Part shown: positions 41,409 through 50,000 of the stretch, in pieces | Position numbering within the stretch: position 1 is the stretch's first letter | How the letters are laid out: each line of letters opens with the position of its first letter | Origin: Gammaproteobacteria bacterium | GTDB lineage: Bacteria; Pseudomonadota; Gammaproteobacteria; Burkholderiales; Burkholderiaceae_C | DNA length: 52,043 nt | Direction of reading: 5' to 3' | Assembly (NCBI GenBank): GCA_018820395.1 | Contig: JAHJOG010000265.1 | Coordinates: forward strand, 1-52,043 | Notes under the pieces: generated by a model | What the model was told of the DNA's origin: nothing | Databases searched by the model: none | What the model saw: only the letters and a program-made list of their open reading frames with translations | Program-made: the position numbers and the translations under genes

Positions 41409-42563
41409 TTATTTCGGCCATAGTGCCCACAGTTTGAGGGATTGATTCACGCGCGCGGCCGTGCGTCCGGCCTCCAGTCCGGTCCCTGCGAAGAAGTCGG
41501 CACGCACGGCGCCGACGATGGCGCTGCCCGTGTCCTGGGCCACCACCAGCCTCGACAGGGGCAGCGTCGGGCCGGGCGAAGCGAGCCACACCGGCGTGCC
41601 GTACGGAATGCTTTCGCGATCGACCGCGATCGATCGGCCGGCGGTGAGCGGCACGCCTTGCGCACCCACCGGACCCGAAGCGGCATCCACCTCGTTCAAC
41701 GGCTCTTCGCGAAAGAACACGTAGCGTGGATTGCTCCAGAGCAGCTGCGACGCGCGCTGCGGGTTCTGCGCCAGCCACAACTTGGTGTCGTCCGGCCACA
41801 GGCTCACCTTGGCCACGCCCTGGTTGATCAGCCATTGCTGCACGCTCCTGTACGGCTGCTCGTTGGTGGCCGCGAAGGCCACTCGCACCGTGTGCACCGA
41901 ACCGTCGGGTTCGGTGATGCGCAGGCGCCCCGAGCCCTGGATGTGCAGCATGAGCACGTCGATCGGATCCGCCATCCAGGCGATCTCGCGACCGCGGAGC
42001 GCCGCCCTGGCCTGCGGCAGCGTGTCGATTTCCTGCCGCGTGTACCAGGGGCGCCGCGCAACCATGCCGATGGGTGCCTGATAGATCGGGATGTTGAAGA
42101 TGGCCGTGGGCCGGCGCGAGGCTTCGAAGACGGGTTCGTAATAGCTCGTCAGCTTGCCGTCGGCCTGGCCTGAGAGCGACTCGACGCGATAAGGCTGCAG
42201 CCGCTGCCGCATCCACTCGCGCTGCTCTTCGGTTTCACCGAGCGCGAGCTGGCGCATCTCCTGGCACAGCGGCGCGAATGCGGCGTTGGGCCGCGCGCAA
42301 CTCGCCACCATCGCGACCCAGCCCTCGTGCAGCGGATCTTCGGTGAACCCGGGCAGCTCCGACCACGACACCGGCACCCACTGACTCTTCGGGTGAGTGA
42401 GCGGACCCGTGAGCGGACCGAGCTCTCGCACGGGACCGCTCGGTGCCAACGCACCGCCCGATACACCCGGCACGGGGGGTTCTGCCTGCCGTGAACTGAA
42501 CGAGCAACTGGCCAGCATTGCTACGATCATGCTTCCGACCAGCCACTGAAGTCCTTTCGTCAT
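41409..42563 (-). CDS. mltA: Membrane-bound lytic murein transglycosylase A (MltA)
   Basis: A 384-residue outer-membrane lipoprotein. The lipobox AMLASC places the lipidated cysteine at 20. The MltA domain shows SYYEPVFEAS, GSGRLRITEPDG and, at the C-terminus (3D domain), VVAQDTGSAIVGAVRADFFA with the conserved aspartates of the catalytic region. It cleaves the MurNAc-GlcNAc bond to give 1,6-anhydromuropeptides. The ATG overlaps the start of a small gene on the other strand. It could be the first gene of the SMR-UbiA-GT operon, which begins 57 bases downstream. Confidence 0.93.
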   Translation of the reverse strand: MTKGLQWLVGSMIVAMLASCSFSSRQAEPPVPGVSGGALAPSGPVRELGPLTGPLTHPKSQWVPVSWSELPGFTEDPLHEGWVAMVASCARPNAAFAPLCQEMRQLALGETEEQREWMRQRLQPYRVESLSGQADGKLTSYYEPVFEASRRPTAIFNIPIYQAPIGMVARRPWYTRQEIDTLPQARAALRGREIAWMADPIDVLMLHIQGSGRLRITEPDGSVHTVRVAFAATNEQPYRSVQQWLINQGVAKVSLWPDDTKLWLAQNPQRASQLLWSNPRYVFFREEPLNEVDAASGPVGAQGVPLTAGRSIAVDRESIPYGTPVWLASPGPTLPLSRLVVAQDTGSAIVGAVRADFFAGTGLEAGRTAARVNQSLKLWALWPK

Positions 42564-42759
42564 GGGTTTGATTTTGCTTGAAGCGCTCGCCGCAGGACTT
42601 CTGCTGGTGCTGATCGTGTGGTGGACGATGTTCTCCGGTCGAAAGGGCGGCGAACTTCACGACGAGCCCGATGCACCCGATGCAACGCACGATCCCGAAG
42701 AGAAGGCCACACGCCAGGGCCAACGCGACGACAAGTCCCGCACCCACACCGACGTGTAG
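42562..42759 (+). CDS. Small single-span membrane protein
   Basis: A 65-residue protein: one transmembrane helix (LLEALAAGLLLVLIVWWTMF), then a charged, soluble tail (GRKGGELHDEPDAPDATHDP...). Its ATG (42562) and that of the divergent mltA share the same CATG, an unusually tight arrangement; neither has a good ribosome binding site. I believe it is real because of the clean helix-then-tail composition and because such small proteins are conserved near mltA in relatives, as far as I recall. Function is unknown. Confidence 0.55.
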   Translation: MGLILLEALAAGLLLVLIVWWTMFSGRKGGELHDEPDAPDATHDPEEKATRQGQRDDKSRTHTDV

Positions 42760-42945
42760 TTCGATGCCGCAACGCGGTGTCGGTCCAGACCATCGCCGCT
42801 TTGATTTTGATAGCACGCCGCCCTTGCATATCGCCCGATTGCGGGCAACGCGTGGATTCGCTGGCAAGTCATGCCGATGACGGCAAGTTGGATTCAACGG
42901 CGATGCACCAGAGAATGGCCGATCAGACATGCTGAAAGGACCGAT

Positions 42946-43599
42946 ATGAAAAAATTCTTGACTGCCACCACCGCCGCCGCGCTCGTCCTGTCCGGATGCG
43001 CCGGCATGAGCGACACCCAACGCAACACCGGCGTCGGCGCCGGCATCGGCGCACTGGGTGGCGCGGCCATCGGCTCTGCCACGGGCGGCGACCGTCGCGC
43101 GATTGGCACCGGCGCAGCAGTCGGCGCTGCTGCAGGCGCGCTGGGTGGCTACCTCTGGTCGCAGCGCATGGAAGCGCAGAAGCGCGAGATGGAGGCCGCC
43201 ACGCAGGGCACCGGCATCGGCGTCACGCAGACGGCCAACAACGAACTCAAGCTCGCGATTCCGAGCGACGTGGGCTTCGACACCGGCCGCTCGGCGATCA
43301 AGCCGAACTTCGCACCCATCCTGAATCGCTTCGCCAACGGCTTGCGCAACAACCCCAACGCCGAAGTGCGCATCATCGGCCACACGGACAACACCGGCAC
43401 CGATGCGATCAACAACCCGCTGTCGGTGGACCGCGCGGCGAGCACGCGCGACTACCTGATCGCGCGTGGCGTGTCGCAGCAGATCTTCCGTATCGAAGGC
43501 CGCGGGTCGCGCGAGCCGGTGGCCGACAACAACAGCGATGCGGGTCGCGCGCAGAACCGGCGTGTGGAGATCTACGTGGGTGAGCGCCCGCAGGGCTGA
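42946..43599 (+). CDS. OmpA-family lipoprotein with glycine zipper
   Basis: A 217-residue outer-membrane lipoprotein. The lipobox LVLSGC puts the acylated cysteine at 18. A glycine-zipper segment (GVGAGIGALGGAAIGSATGG, about 29-48, and a second at 56-70) precedes the peptidoglycan-binding OmpA domain with HTDNTGTDAINNPLSVDRAA (143-162) and the final NRRVEIYV. It probably anchors the outer membrane to the wall. The ATG at 42946 has AAAGGA before it; the upstream open frame is not used. The 186-base region before it holds no gene. Confidence 0.92.
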   Translation: MKKFLTATTAAALVLSGCAGMSDTQRNTGVGAGIGALGGAAIGSATGGDRRAIGTGAAVGAAAGALGGYLWSQRMEAQKREMEAATQGTGIGVTQTANNELKLAIPSDVGFDTGRSAIKPNFAPILNRFANGLRNNPNAEVRIIGHTDNTGTDAINNPLSVDRAASTRDYLIARGVSQQIFRIEGRGSREPVADNNSDAGRAQNRRVEIYVGERPQG

Positions 43600-43622
43600 T
43601 CACCGGACGCTCGAAGAGCCAT

Positions 43623-43644
43623 GGGACGTTTCTAGCAACGTCCC
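43623..43644 (+). terminator. Perfect 8-bp hairpin after the OmpA lipoprotein
   Basis: GGGACGTT (43623-43630) and AACGTCCC (43637-43644) form a perfect stem with a 6-base loop, 23 bases past the stop codon. No U-run follows, so it may be an RNA-end stabiliser rather than a terminator. Confidence 0.45.
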
Positions 43645-43738
43645 AACCGCGTCCTACATCGCCGGGCCAGGGTCCGGCGCACCATGGGGAGCCGGGTGAA
43701 GCGGCGCGGCTCTGTGACCTGCCCGGCCAGGAATCACC

Positions 43739-45823
43739 ATGAACCCCACTTCATCCGATGCCGTCCATGAGGACGGCTCCCTCGACCGCCTTTCCATCGA
43801 CACGATCCGGACGCTCTCGATCGACGCCGTCGAGAAAGCCAACTCCGGACACCCGGGCACACCGATGGCCTTGGCGCCGGTGGGCTACACCCTCTGGCGC
43901 GACTTTCTTCGCTACGACCCCGACACGCCCGATTGGCCGAATCGCGATCGCTTCGTGCTGTCCGTCGGCCACGCGTCGATGCTGCTCTATGCGCTTCTGC
44001 ATCTGGCAGGCGTAAAGGAGATCGACGCGGACGGCAACGAGAGCGGCCTTCCCGCCGTGAGCCTCGAGGACATCCGCCAGTTTCGCCAGCTCGGCTCGAA
44101 GACGCCGGGCCACCCCGAATACCGCATGACCACGGGCGTGGAGACCACCACCGGCCCGCTCGGTCAGGGCTGCGCGAATTCGGTCGGCATGGCCATCGCA
44201 GAGCGTGCGCTAGCCGCGCGCTTCAACCGCGACGGCATCACGCTGTTCGACCACGACGTGTATGTGTTGTGTGGCGACGGCGACATGATGGAAGGCATCT
44301 CGGGCGAAGCGGCATCGGTCGCCGGACATCTCGGCTTGTCGAACCTCTGCTGGATCTACGACAGCAACAGCATCAGCATCGAAGGGTCGACCGAGCTGGC
44401 TTTTACCGAAGACGTGGGCCGGCGCTTCGAGGCCTATGGCTGGAACGTGATCCACGTCGACGATGCCAATGACACCCGAGCCATCGCCCAGGCGCTGGAG
44501 AAATTTCGCGCCGAGAACGATCGGCCGACCTTCATCGTGGTGCGCTCGGTGATCGGCTGGGGCAGCCCGCGGGCCGGCAGCGAGAAGGCACACGGCGAAG
44601 CACTCGGCGCGGACAACGTGCGCGCCACCAAGAAGGCCTACGGCTGGCCCGAGGACGCGCAGTTTCTGGTGCCCGACGGTGTGGCCGAAGCGTTCCGCTC
44701 GGCCATCGCCGGCAGGGGCCGGCCCGCCCGCGAGGCGTGGGAGGCCGAGTTCGATCGCTATGCCAAGCGCTTCCCCGAGGCCGCCGACGAACTGCAGTTG
44801 CTGCGGCAAGGAAAGCTCGCTGCCGGCTGGGATGCGGACATCGCAGCATTCCCGGCCGATGCCAAGGGCCTGGCGTCGCGCGATGCGGGCGGCAAGGTGC
44901 TCAACGCCATCGCGCCGCACGTGCCCCTGTTGATGGGCGGCGCGGCCGATCTGTCGCCGTCCACCAAGACCCTGCTCACCTTCGAAGGCGCGGGGTCCTT
45001 CGAGCCGGATTCCTATGGCGGGCGCAACATGCACTTCGGCGTGCGCGAACATGCCATGGGCGCCATCGCCAACGGCATGGCGCTGAGCTATGTGCGGCCC
45101 TACACGGCGACCTTCCTGGTCTTTGCCGACTACATGCGGGCGCCGATCCGGCTCGCCGCGATCATGGAGATCCCGACGGTGTTCGTCTTCACGCACGACT
45201 CGATCGGCGTCGGTGAAGACGGGCCGACGCACCAGCCGATCGAGCACCTGGCCACGTTGCGTGCGATCCCGGGGCTGGACACCATTCGACCGTGCGATGC
45301 CAACGAAGTCGCCGCGGCCTGGAAGGTGGCGCTGTCGCACACACACGAACCGACGGCGCTGATCCTGTCGCGTCAGGCACTGCCCACGCTCGATCGTTCG
45401 CGCTACGCGGCCGCCGACGGACTGCAGCGTGGCGCCTACGTGCTCGCGGATTGCGCAGGCGGCGATCCGGAAATCATCCTGATCGCGACGGGCAGCGAAG
45501 TTTCCCTGGCCATCGAAGCGCACGAGAAGCTGTCGGGTGACGGCGTGAAGTCGCGCGTCGTGTCGATGCCGAGCTGGTATCTGTTCGAGAAGCAGGATGC
45601 CGGCTACCGCGAGCGGGTGTTGCCGCGCTCCGTCAAGGCACGGCTCGCGATCGAGCAGGCCGGCTCGCTCGGCTGGGACCGCTACGTCGGAATGGACGGC
45701 GCCACCATCACCATGTCCACCTTCGGTGCATCGGCGCCATTGGCCAAGCTCCAGCAGAAGTTCGGCTTCACGCTCGACAATGTGTTGAAGGTTGCACGAG
45801 AACTCATCGCCTCGGCGCCATGA
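43739..45823 (+). CDS. tkt: Transketolase
   Basis: A 694-residue ThDP enzyme of full length that transfers two-carbon ketol units between sugar phosphates. Visible are SGHPGTPM (36-43), the ThDP motif GDGDMMEG (179-186) with DSNSISIEG, the middle-domain REHAMG glutamate/histidine pair, and [16 protein letters not shown] in the second half. The ATG at 43739 has CAGGAAT upstream. It heads a plus-strand run tkt, gnd, gntK, so oxidative and non-oxidative pentose phosphate steps are co-expressed here. Confidence 0.95.
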   Translation: MNPTSSDAVHEDGSLDRLSIDTIRTLSIDAVEKANSGHPGTPMALAPVGYTLWRDFLRYDPDTPDWPNRDRFVLSVGHASMLLYALLHLAGVKEIDADGNESGLPAVSLEDIRQFRQLGSKTPGHPEYRMTTGVETTTGPLGQGCANSVGMAIAERALAARFNRDGITLFDHDVYVLCGDGDMMEGISGEAASVAGHLGLSNLCWIYDSNSISIEGSTELAFTEDVGRRFEAYGWNVIHVDDANDTRAIAQALEKFRAENDRPTFIVVRSVIGWGSPRAGSEKAHGEALGADNVRATKKAYGWPEDAQFLVPDGVAEAFRSAIAGRGRPAREAWEAEFDRYAKRFPEAADELQLLRQGKLAAGWDADIAAFPADAKGLASRDAGGKVLNAIAPHVPLLMGGAADLSPSTKTLLTFEGAGSFEPDSYGGRNMHFGVREHAMGAIANGMALSYVRPYTATFLVFADYMRAPIRLAAIMEIPTVFVFTHDSIGVGEDGPTHQPIEHLATLRAIPGLDTIRPCDANEVAAAWKVALSHTHEPTALILSRQALPTLDRSRYAAADGLQRGAYVLADCAGGDPEIILIATGSEVSLAIEAHEKLSGDGVKSRVVSMPSWYLFEKQDAGYRERVLPRSVKARLAIEQAGSLGWDRYVGMDGATITMSTFGASAPLAKLQQKFGFTLDNVLKVARELIASAP

Positions 45824-45866
45824 CAGCACCCGGCCTCCGCCGGACTCGACACAGGAGAACCAGAGC

Positions 45867-46844
45867 ATGCGAATCGGAATGATCGGCCTCGGCCGAATGG
45901 GCAGCAACATCGCTCGCCGGCTGATGCGGGCAGGCCATGAAGTGGTCGCCTTCGACCACGACGACAAGGCCGCGGCGGCCTTGGCCGGCGAAGGAGCGAC
46001 GGCGGCGGCTTCGCTCGAAGACATGGCCGGCAAGCTCGGCTCGCCGCGCATCTTCTGGTCGATGCTGCCCGCGGGCGTGCCGACCGAGAGCACCATCGAC
46101 GCGCTTGTCCCGCTGTGCACGGCAGGCGACGTGATCATCGACGGCGGCAACAGCTTCTACAAGGACGACATCCGCCGTGCCAAGTCGTGCCGCCTGAAAG
46201 ACGTGCACTACGTCGACGTCGGCACGTCCGGCGGCGTGTGGGGCCTGGAGCGCGGCTACTGCATGATGATCGGCGGCGACAAGGAAACGGTCGACATGCT
46301 CGATCCGATCTTCGATGCGCTGGCCCCAGGCTTCGGCGACATCCCGCGCACCACGGGCCGCAACGCACCGGACGATCGCGCCGAGCGCGGCTACATCCAC
46401 GCCGGACCGGCCGGTGCCGGCCACTTCGTGAAGATGGTGCACAACGGCATCGAATACGGCCTGATGCAGGCCTACGCCGAAGGCTTCGACATTCTGAAGG
46501 GCAAGGCCTCGACCGTGCTTCCGGAGGACGAGCGCTTCGAGCTGCACCTGCCGGACGTGGCGGAGGTCTGGCGGCGCGGCAGCGTGATCTCGTCATGGCT
46601 GCTCGATCTCTCGGCAGCGGCGCTGGCGTCGGACGAGAACCTCGGCAAGTTTTCCGGCAAGGTCGCCGACAGCGGCGAAGGCCGCTGGACCATCGACGCG
46701 GCCATGGAAGAAGCAGTGCCCGCGCACGTGCTCTCGTCGGCCCTGTATGCGCGCTACCGCAGTCGGGTCGAAGGCACCTTCGGCGACAAGCTGCTGTCGG
46801 CGATGCGCTTCGGCTTCGGCGGCCACGTCGAGATTCCGCAGTAG
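45867..46844 (+). CDS. gnd: 6-phosphogluconate dehydrogenase, short decarboxylating type
   Basis: A 325-residue member of the short (about 300-330 residues) 6-phosphogluconate dehydrogenase class, not the 470-residue form. The cofactor motif GLGRMGSN is at 7-14, followed by [10 protein letters not shown] and [20 protein letters not shown], which holds the catalytic lysine. The aspartate ending beta-2 (AFDHD) suggests NAD rather than NADP. It converts 6-phosphogluconate to ribulose 5-phosphate and CO2. AGGAGAACCAGAGC precedes the ATG at 45867. It lies 43 bases after tkt and 6 bases before gntK. Confidence 0.92.
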   Translation: MRIGMIGLGRMGSNIARRLMRAGHEVVAFDHDDKAAAALAGEGATAAASLEDMAGKLGSPRIFWSMLPAGVPTESTIDALVPLCTAGDVIIDGGNSFYKDDIRRAKSCRLKDVHYVDVGTSGGVWGLERGYCMMIGGDKETVDMLDPIFDALAPGFGDIPRTTGRNAPDDRAERGYIHAGPAGAGHFVKMVHNGIEYGLMQAYAEGFDILKGKASTVLPEDERFELHLPDVAEVWRRGSVISSWLLDLSAAALASDENLGKFSGKVADSGEGRWTIDAAMEEAVPAHVLSSALYARYRSRVEGTFGDKLLSAMRFGFGGHVEIPQ

Positions 46845-46850
46845 GCGCTC

Positions 46851-47408
46851 ATGCCGGGCGCCACATCTCCTGCGTCCCCCGTCATCGTGGTCGTGATGGG
46901 CGTGTCCGCGTCGGGCAAGTCGACCATCGGCCGCCTCCTGGCCAAGCGGCTCGACTGCCCTTTCGAAGAAGGTGACGACCTGCATCCCGCAGCCAACGTG
47001 GCCAAGATGCGTGCCGGTCATGCGCTGGACGATGCCGACCGCGGACCGTGGCTCGACCGCGTGGCGGCATGGATCGCCGAGCGCGCCGCGCAGCACGCGA
47101 GCGGCGTCATCAGTTGCTCGGCGCTCAAGCGCACCTACCGCGACCGACTTCGCCAGGCCTTTCCCGACCTGGCTTTCGTGCTGCCCGATCCCGACGAGGC
47201 CACGCTGCGCGAGCGCATCCGTTCGCGCACCGGCCACTTCATGCCGCCTTCGCTGCTCACGAGCCAGCTGCAGACGCTGGAGCGACCTGACGCGTCCGAG
47301 CGGGCGCTCCGCATCGATGGGAAAGAGAGCGCAGAAGTCGCCTGCGATCGTGTGCTGCGCTGGCTAGAAGGCAGCACTCCCGCAGACGACCGAGCTGATC
47401 CGGCCTGA
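46851..47408 (+). CDS. gntK: Gluconokinase
   Basis: A 185-residue kinase of the GntK/AAA-kinase type. The P-loop GVSASGKST is at 17-25, and FEEGDDLHPAANVAKMRAGH (38-57) is the typical substrate region. It phosphorylates D-gluconate with ATP to 6-phosphogluconate, the substrate of gnd encoded just upstream. The start at 46851 is 6 bases after gnd; no other gene follows on this strand. No gluconate permease is near. Confidence 0.92.
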   Translation: MPGATSPASPVIVVVMGVSASGKSTIGRLLAKRLDCPFEEGDDLHPAANVAKMRAGHALDDADRGPWLDRVAAWIAERAAQHASGVISCSALKRTYRDRLRQAFPDLAFVLPDPDEATLRERIRSRTGHFMPPSLLTSQLQTLERPDASERALRIDGKESAEVACDRVLRWLEGSTPADDRADPA

Positions 47409-47429
47409 CCCTGCGGGCATCCACCGCCG

Positions 47430-47449
47430 GACGGCCTCAACCGGCCGTC
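47430..47449. terminator. Hairpin between convergent gntK and glcG-like genes
   Basis: GACGGCC (47430-47436) and GGCCGTC (47443-47449) form a perfect 7-bp stem with a 6-base loop, overlapping the stop codon of the minus-strand gene. It could end both transcripts; U-tracts are weak. Confidence 0.4.
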
Positions 47450-47862
47450 AGCCCGGCCGCCTGCACGCCGGCAATGCAAATCGCCTCGTCCTCATCGCCG
47501 GTGCCGCCACTCGCGCCCGCCGCCCCAATGACCTGACCTTGCGCGTCCTTGATCAGCACCGCGCCGGGCTGCGGAAGAAAGCGCCCCGACGATGTCGCCG
47601 CCAGGGTGGTGAAGAAGTTGGGGTTGCCCTTGGCGCGCTCGGCCAGCACGCGGCTCGAAGCGCCCATGCCGATGGCGCCCCAGGCCTTGCCTTGCGCAAC
47701 GTCGAAGCGAAACATGCTGGCGCCGTCCTCGCGCGCGAAGGCCTTGACGTGGCCTGCGTCGTCGAGGACCACGACGCCCATCGGCAGGTAGCCCGACTGG
47801 CGTGAATGCGCCAGCGCGGCGGTGATGATGGTCTGGGCTTGTTCGAGAGTGAGTGTGGTCAT
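47437..47862 (-). CDS. GlcG/HbpS-family (DUF336) protein
   Basis: A 141-residue protein of the GlcG/HbpS-like family: LTLEQAQTIITAALAHSRQS (about 4-23), then MGVVVLDDAGHVKAFAREDG and GGGTGDEDEAIC-like end (GASGGTGDEDEAICIAGVQA). HbpS binds haem; GlcG lies in glycolate operons with unknown function. No glycolate oxidase genes are near, so no role can be given. The ATG at 47862 is used; a longer frame starts at 47898. Confidence 0.85.
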   Translation of the reverse strand: MTTLTLEQAQTIITAALAHSRQSGYLPMGVVVLDDAGHVKAFAREDGASMFRFDVAQGKAWGAIGMGASSRVLAERAKGNPNFFTTLAATSSGRFLPQPGAVLIKDAQGQVIGAAGASGGTGDEDEAICIAGVQAAGLTAG

Positions 47863-48001
47863 GAATGTGGAAGTTGAGATTTCGATAGTCGATCGCAAAG
47901 GATAGCGCCGCTGCAGCGCCGTCGGTGCCGAGGCCGAGCCTGCGGCGCCATGCAGCTTGGCCCCTGGCGCACGGTTCGGCCGACGCCTCTACCAATTAGC
48001 G

Positions 48002-48030
48002 TTGACTTATTGATTAGCAGCGGCTAATCT
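48002..48030 (+). promoter_or_regulatory. Promoter with ArsR-type operator between its boxes
   Basis: TTGACT (48002-48007) and TAATCT (48025-48030) are 17 bases apart. The perfect inverted repeat GATTAGC-AGCG-GCTAATC (48012-48029) fills the spacer and part of the -10 box. Transcription would start near 48037, only a few bases before the ATG at 48040, so the mRNA may be leaderless. Confidence 0.55.
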
Positions 48031-48039
48031 GACGCCGTG

Positions 48040-48366
48040 ATGCAAGCCGCCCCTCTCGACACCCTCATGCGCACTCTCGCCGACCCCACGCGGCGTGCCG
48101 TCTTCGAACGCGTGGTGAACGCGCAGGAAATCAGCGTGGCAGAACTCACCCAGGGCAGCGGGGTCACGCAATCCGCCATCTCGCAGCACCTGGGCTCGCT
48201 CAAGCGAGCGGGCCTGGTGATCGACCGCGCCCAAGGCCGCAACGTCTATTACCGTGCCGACCCCCAAGGACTGGCACCGCTGGCCGACTGGATGGGCCAC
48301 TACGGCGCGTTCTGGCGCAAGCGCTTCGCCAACCTGAGAACTCTCCTGAAAGACATCGACCCATGA
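48040..48366 (+). CDS. ArsR/SmtB-family repressor
   Basis: A 108-residue winged-helix repressor: DPTRRAVFERVVNAQEISVA, ELTQGSGVTQSAISQHLGSL and QGRNVYYRAD (the wing). No CxC or CxxC metal site is present, so it is not a metal or arsenic sensor but of the type paired with SRPBCC (AHSA1-like) proteins. It overlaps the SRPBCC gene by 4 bases (ATGA). It probably represses its own operon by way of the dyad at 48012-48029. A GTG lies one codon before the ATG used. Confidence 0.9.
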   Translation: MQAAPLDTLMRTLADPTRRAVFERVVNAQEISVAELTQGSGVTQSAISQHLGSLKRAGLVIDRAQGRNVYYRADPQGLAPLADWMGHYGAFWRKRFANLRTLLKDIDP

Positions 48367-48854
48367 GCGACACCGCCCCCGGCGTCAACGACGCCGCCAT
48401 CGCTACCACCCACGCCACGCAGGACATCGTGATGAGCGAGATCTTCCCCCACGCCCCCGCGACGATCTGGCGCGCCCTCACCACCGGCTCGCTGATCGCG
48501 CACTGGCTCATGGAGCCTCGCGGCTTCGAGCCCGTGCAAGGCACCCGCTTCACCTACCAGACGAAGCCGGCCGGTGCCTGGGACGGCACCATCCATTGCG
48601 AAGTGCTGGAGGTCGTGCCCGACGAGCGATTCGTCTACGCCTGGAAAGGCGGCCACGAGAGCAACGAAGGCTACGGGTCGCGTCTGGACACGGTCGTCAC
48701 CTTCACGCTCACACCGGTCGCCGAAGGCACGCGGTTGACGCTGGTCCATGCGGGCTTCGTGACGCCGACCAACGACGTCGCCTTCACCAACATGAGCAAT
48801 GGCTGGCGCAAGATCCTCCCAGAGCTCGGACAGCTCGCCGACAAGGCGCACTGA
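48363..48854 (+). CDS. SRPBCC (AHSA1-like) domain protein
   Basis: A 163-residue protein with the START/Bet v1-like fold of the activator-of-Hsp90 homologue family: MSEIFPHAPATIWRALTTGS, GTRFTYQTKP, and WRKILPELGQLADKA at the end. It has a hydrophobic cavity for a small ligand. Its coupling to the ArsR repressor is a common arrangement in proteobacteria; the ligand is unknown. The GFA gene follows after 29 bases and may be in the same operon. Confidence 0.88.
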   Translation: MSDTAPGVNDAAIATTHATQDIVMSEIFPHAPATIWRALTTGSLIAHWLMEPRGFEPVQGTRFTYQTKPAGAWDGTIHCEVLEVVPDERFVYAWKGGHESNEGYGSRLDTVVTFTLTPVAEGTRLTLVHAGFVTPTNDVAFTNMSNGWRKILPELGQLADKAH

Positions 48855-48883
48855 CGCACCAAAGACGCGAAAGGAGTCGACCC

Positions 48884-49297
48884 ATGACCGATGCATACAC
48901 CGGCGGATGCGCCTGTGGCGCCGTCCGCTACGAGATTCCCGGCGAGCCGATGTTCATGAACCATTGCCAGTGCCGCGACTGCCAGCACACGAGCGGCACC
49001 GGCCACGGCTCCTACCTGACCTTCGCTGCGGATGGCGTCAGCCTCACCGGCGAGTCGGTGCAGTGGGGCCGGGCTGCCGACAGCGGCCATGTGAAGACAC
49101 GCGGTTTCTGTCCGCGCTGCGGGTCGCCCGTCTACCTGCGCTTCTCGGCCATGCCGCAGATCTTCACCGTCCACGCAGCGAGCCTGGACGACCCGAGCCG
49201 CTTCGTGCCTCAGGCCGTGACGTATCACAGGCGGGGGCTGCCCTGGGATGTTCTCGACCCAGCGATGCCCGCATTCGACAAGATGCCACCGGGCTGA
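48884..49297 (+). CDS. GFA-family zinc protein (glutathione-dependent formaldehyde-activating-like)
   Basis: A 137-residue protein with the zinc ligands of the GFA/Mss4-like fold: C9 and C11 (GCACGAVRYE), C28, C30 and C33 (CQCRDCQ), and a late CPRC pair (GFCPRCGSP). The family name comes from a reported glutathione-formaldehyde adduct activity; most members have no known role. AAAGGAG precedes the ATG. It may be co-transcribed with the arsR-SRPBCC pair. Confidence 0.9.
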   Translation: MTDAYTGGCACGAVRYEIPGEPMFMNHCQCRDCQHTSGTGHGSYLTFAADGVSLTGESVQWGRAADSGHVKTRGFCPRCGSPVYLRFSAMPQIFTVHAASLDDPSRFVPQAVTYHRRGLPWDVLDPAMPAFDKMPPG

Positions 49298-49309
49298 GCC
49301 GAGCGCGCG

Positions 49310-49936
49310 TCAGACCTGCCTGAGCAGATTCGCAAGTTCGACCGCGGACTTGACGTCCATCTTCTCGAAGACCCGCGCGCGGTGCACTTCGACCGTGCGC
49401 ACGCTGATCGACAGCTGGTCGGCGATCAGCTTGTTGGGAAGCCCTTCGACGACCCGGCGCATCACGTCGCGTTCGCGATCGGTCAGTTCGTCGACGCGGC
49501 GCAGCAACTGCTGCCGGCTGCGCCGGGCTTCCACGGCGCGCAGCGATGCGCCGATGGCATGTTCGATGCGATCGACCAGCGCGTTGTCGGAAAACGGCTT
49601 CTCGCAGAAATCGAAAGCCCCGCGCTTCACGGCGTCCACCGCGGTGGGCACGTCGGCGTGCCCGGTCAGGAAGATCACGGGCAGGATGTCGAGCAGGCCG
49701 CGTTCGGCCAGCCGGTCGAAGAGCACCAGGCCGCTGGTGCCCGGCATGCGCACGTCCAGGAGCAGGCAGTGCGGGTGGTCGCCGAGCGGCTGTTCGGCCA
49801 GGCGCAGCTCGAAGGCTTCGGCGCTCGCGTACTGCTCGCTGACGAGGCGACGCGACCGCAGCAGCCAGGCCAGCGCCTCGCGCACGCTCGCGTCGTCGTC
49901 GACGATGAAGATGAGGGCGTCGATCAGGGGTTGCAT
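49310..49936 (-). CDS. FixJ/NarL-type response regulator
   Basis: A 208-residue response regulator. The receiver domain has acidic D13-D15 (IVDDDASVRE), the phospho-acceptor D61 (LLLDVRMPGTSG), a threonine in LTGHAD and K in FCEKPF. The LuxR-type helix-turn-helix lies at about 140-200 (LTDRERDVMRRVVEGLPNKL, IADQLSISVRTVEVHRARVF). This is the FixJ/DctR/TodT layout. It is the partner of the sensor kinase encoded 64 bases upstream. The start ATG at 49936 gives MQPLIDALIFIVDDDASVRE. Confidence 0.92.
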   Translation of the reverse strand: MQPLIDALIFIVDDDASVREALAWLLRSRRLVSEQYASAEAFELRLAEQPLGDHPHCLLLDVRMPGTSGLVLFDRLAERGLLDILPVIFLTGHADVPTAVDAVKRGAFDFCEKPFSDNALVDRIEHAIGASLRAVEARRSRQQLLRRVDELTDRERDVMRRVVEGLPNKLIADQLSISVRTVEVHRARVFEKMDVKSAVELANLLRQV

Positions 49937-50000
49937 GATGAGAGCCGGTGCGCGGCGCGAAGTGCGCGCGGAACGCGAAAGCAGTCCGTGGTGCGCATCG

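Noticed and set aside
48040..48366. ArsR-family gene as the regulator of arsA
   Set aside because: It lacks the metal-binding cysteines and is 46 kb from arsA, coupled instead to an SRPBCC gene.
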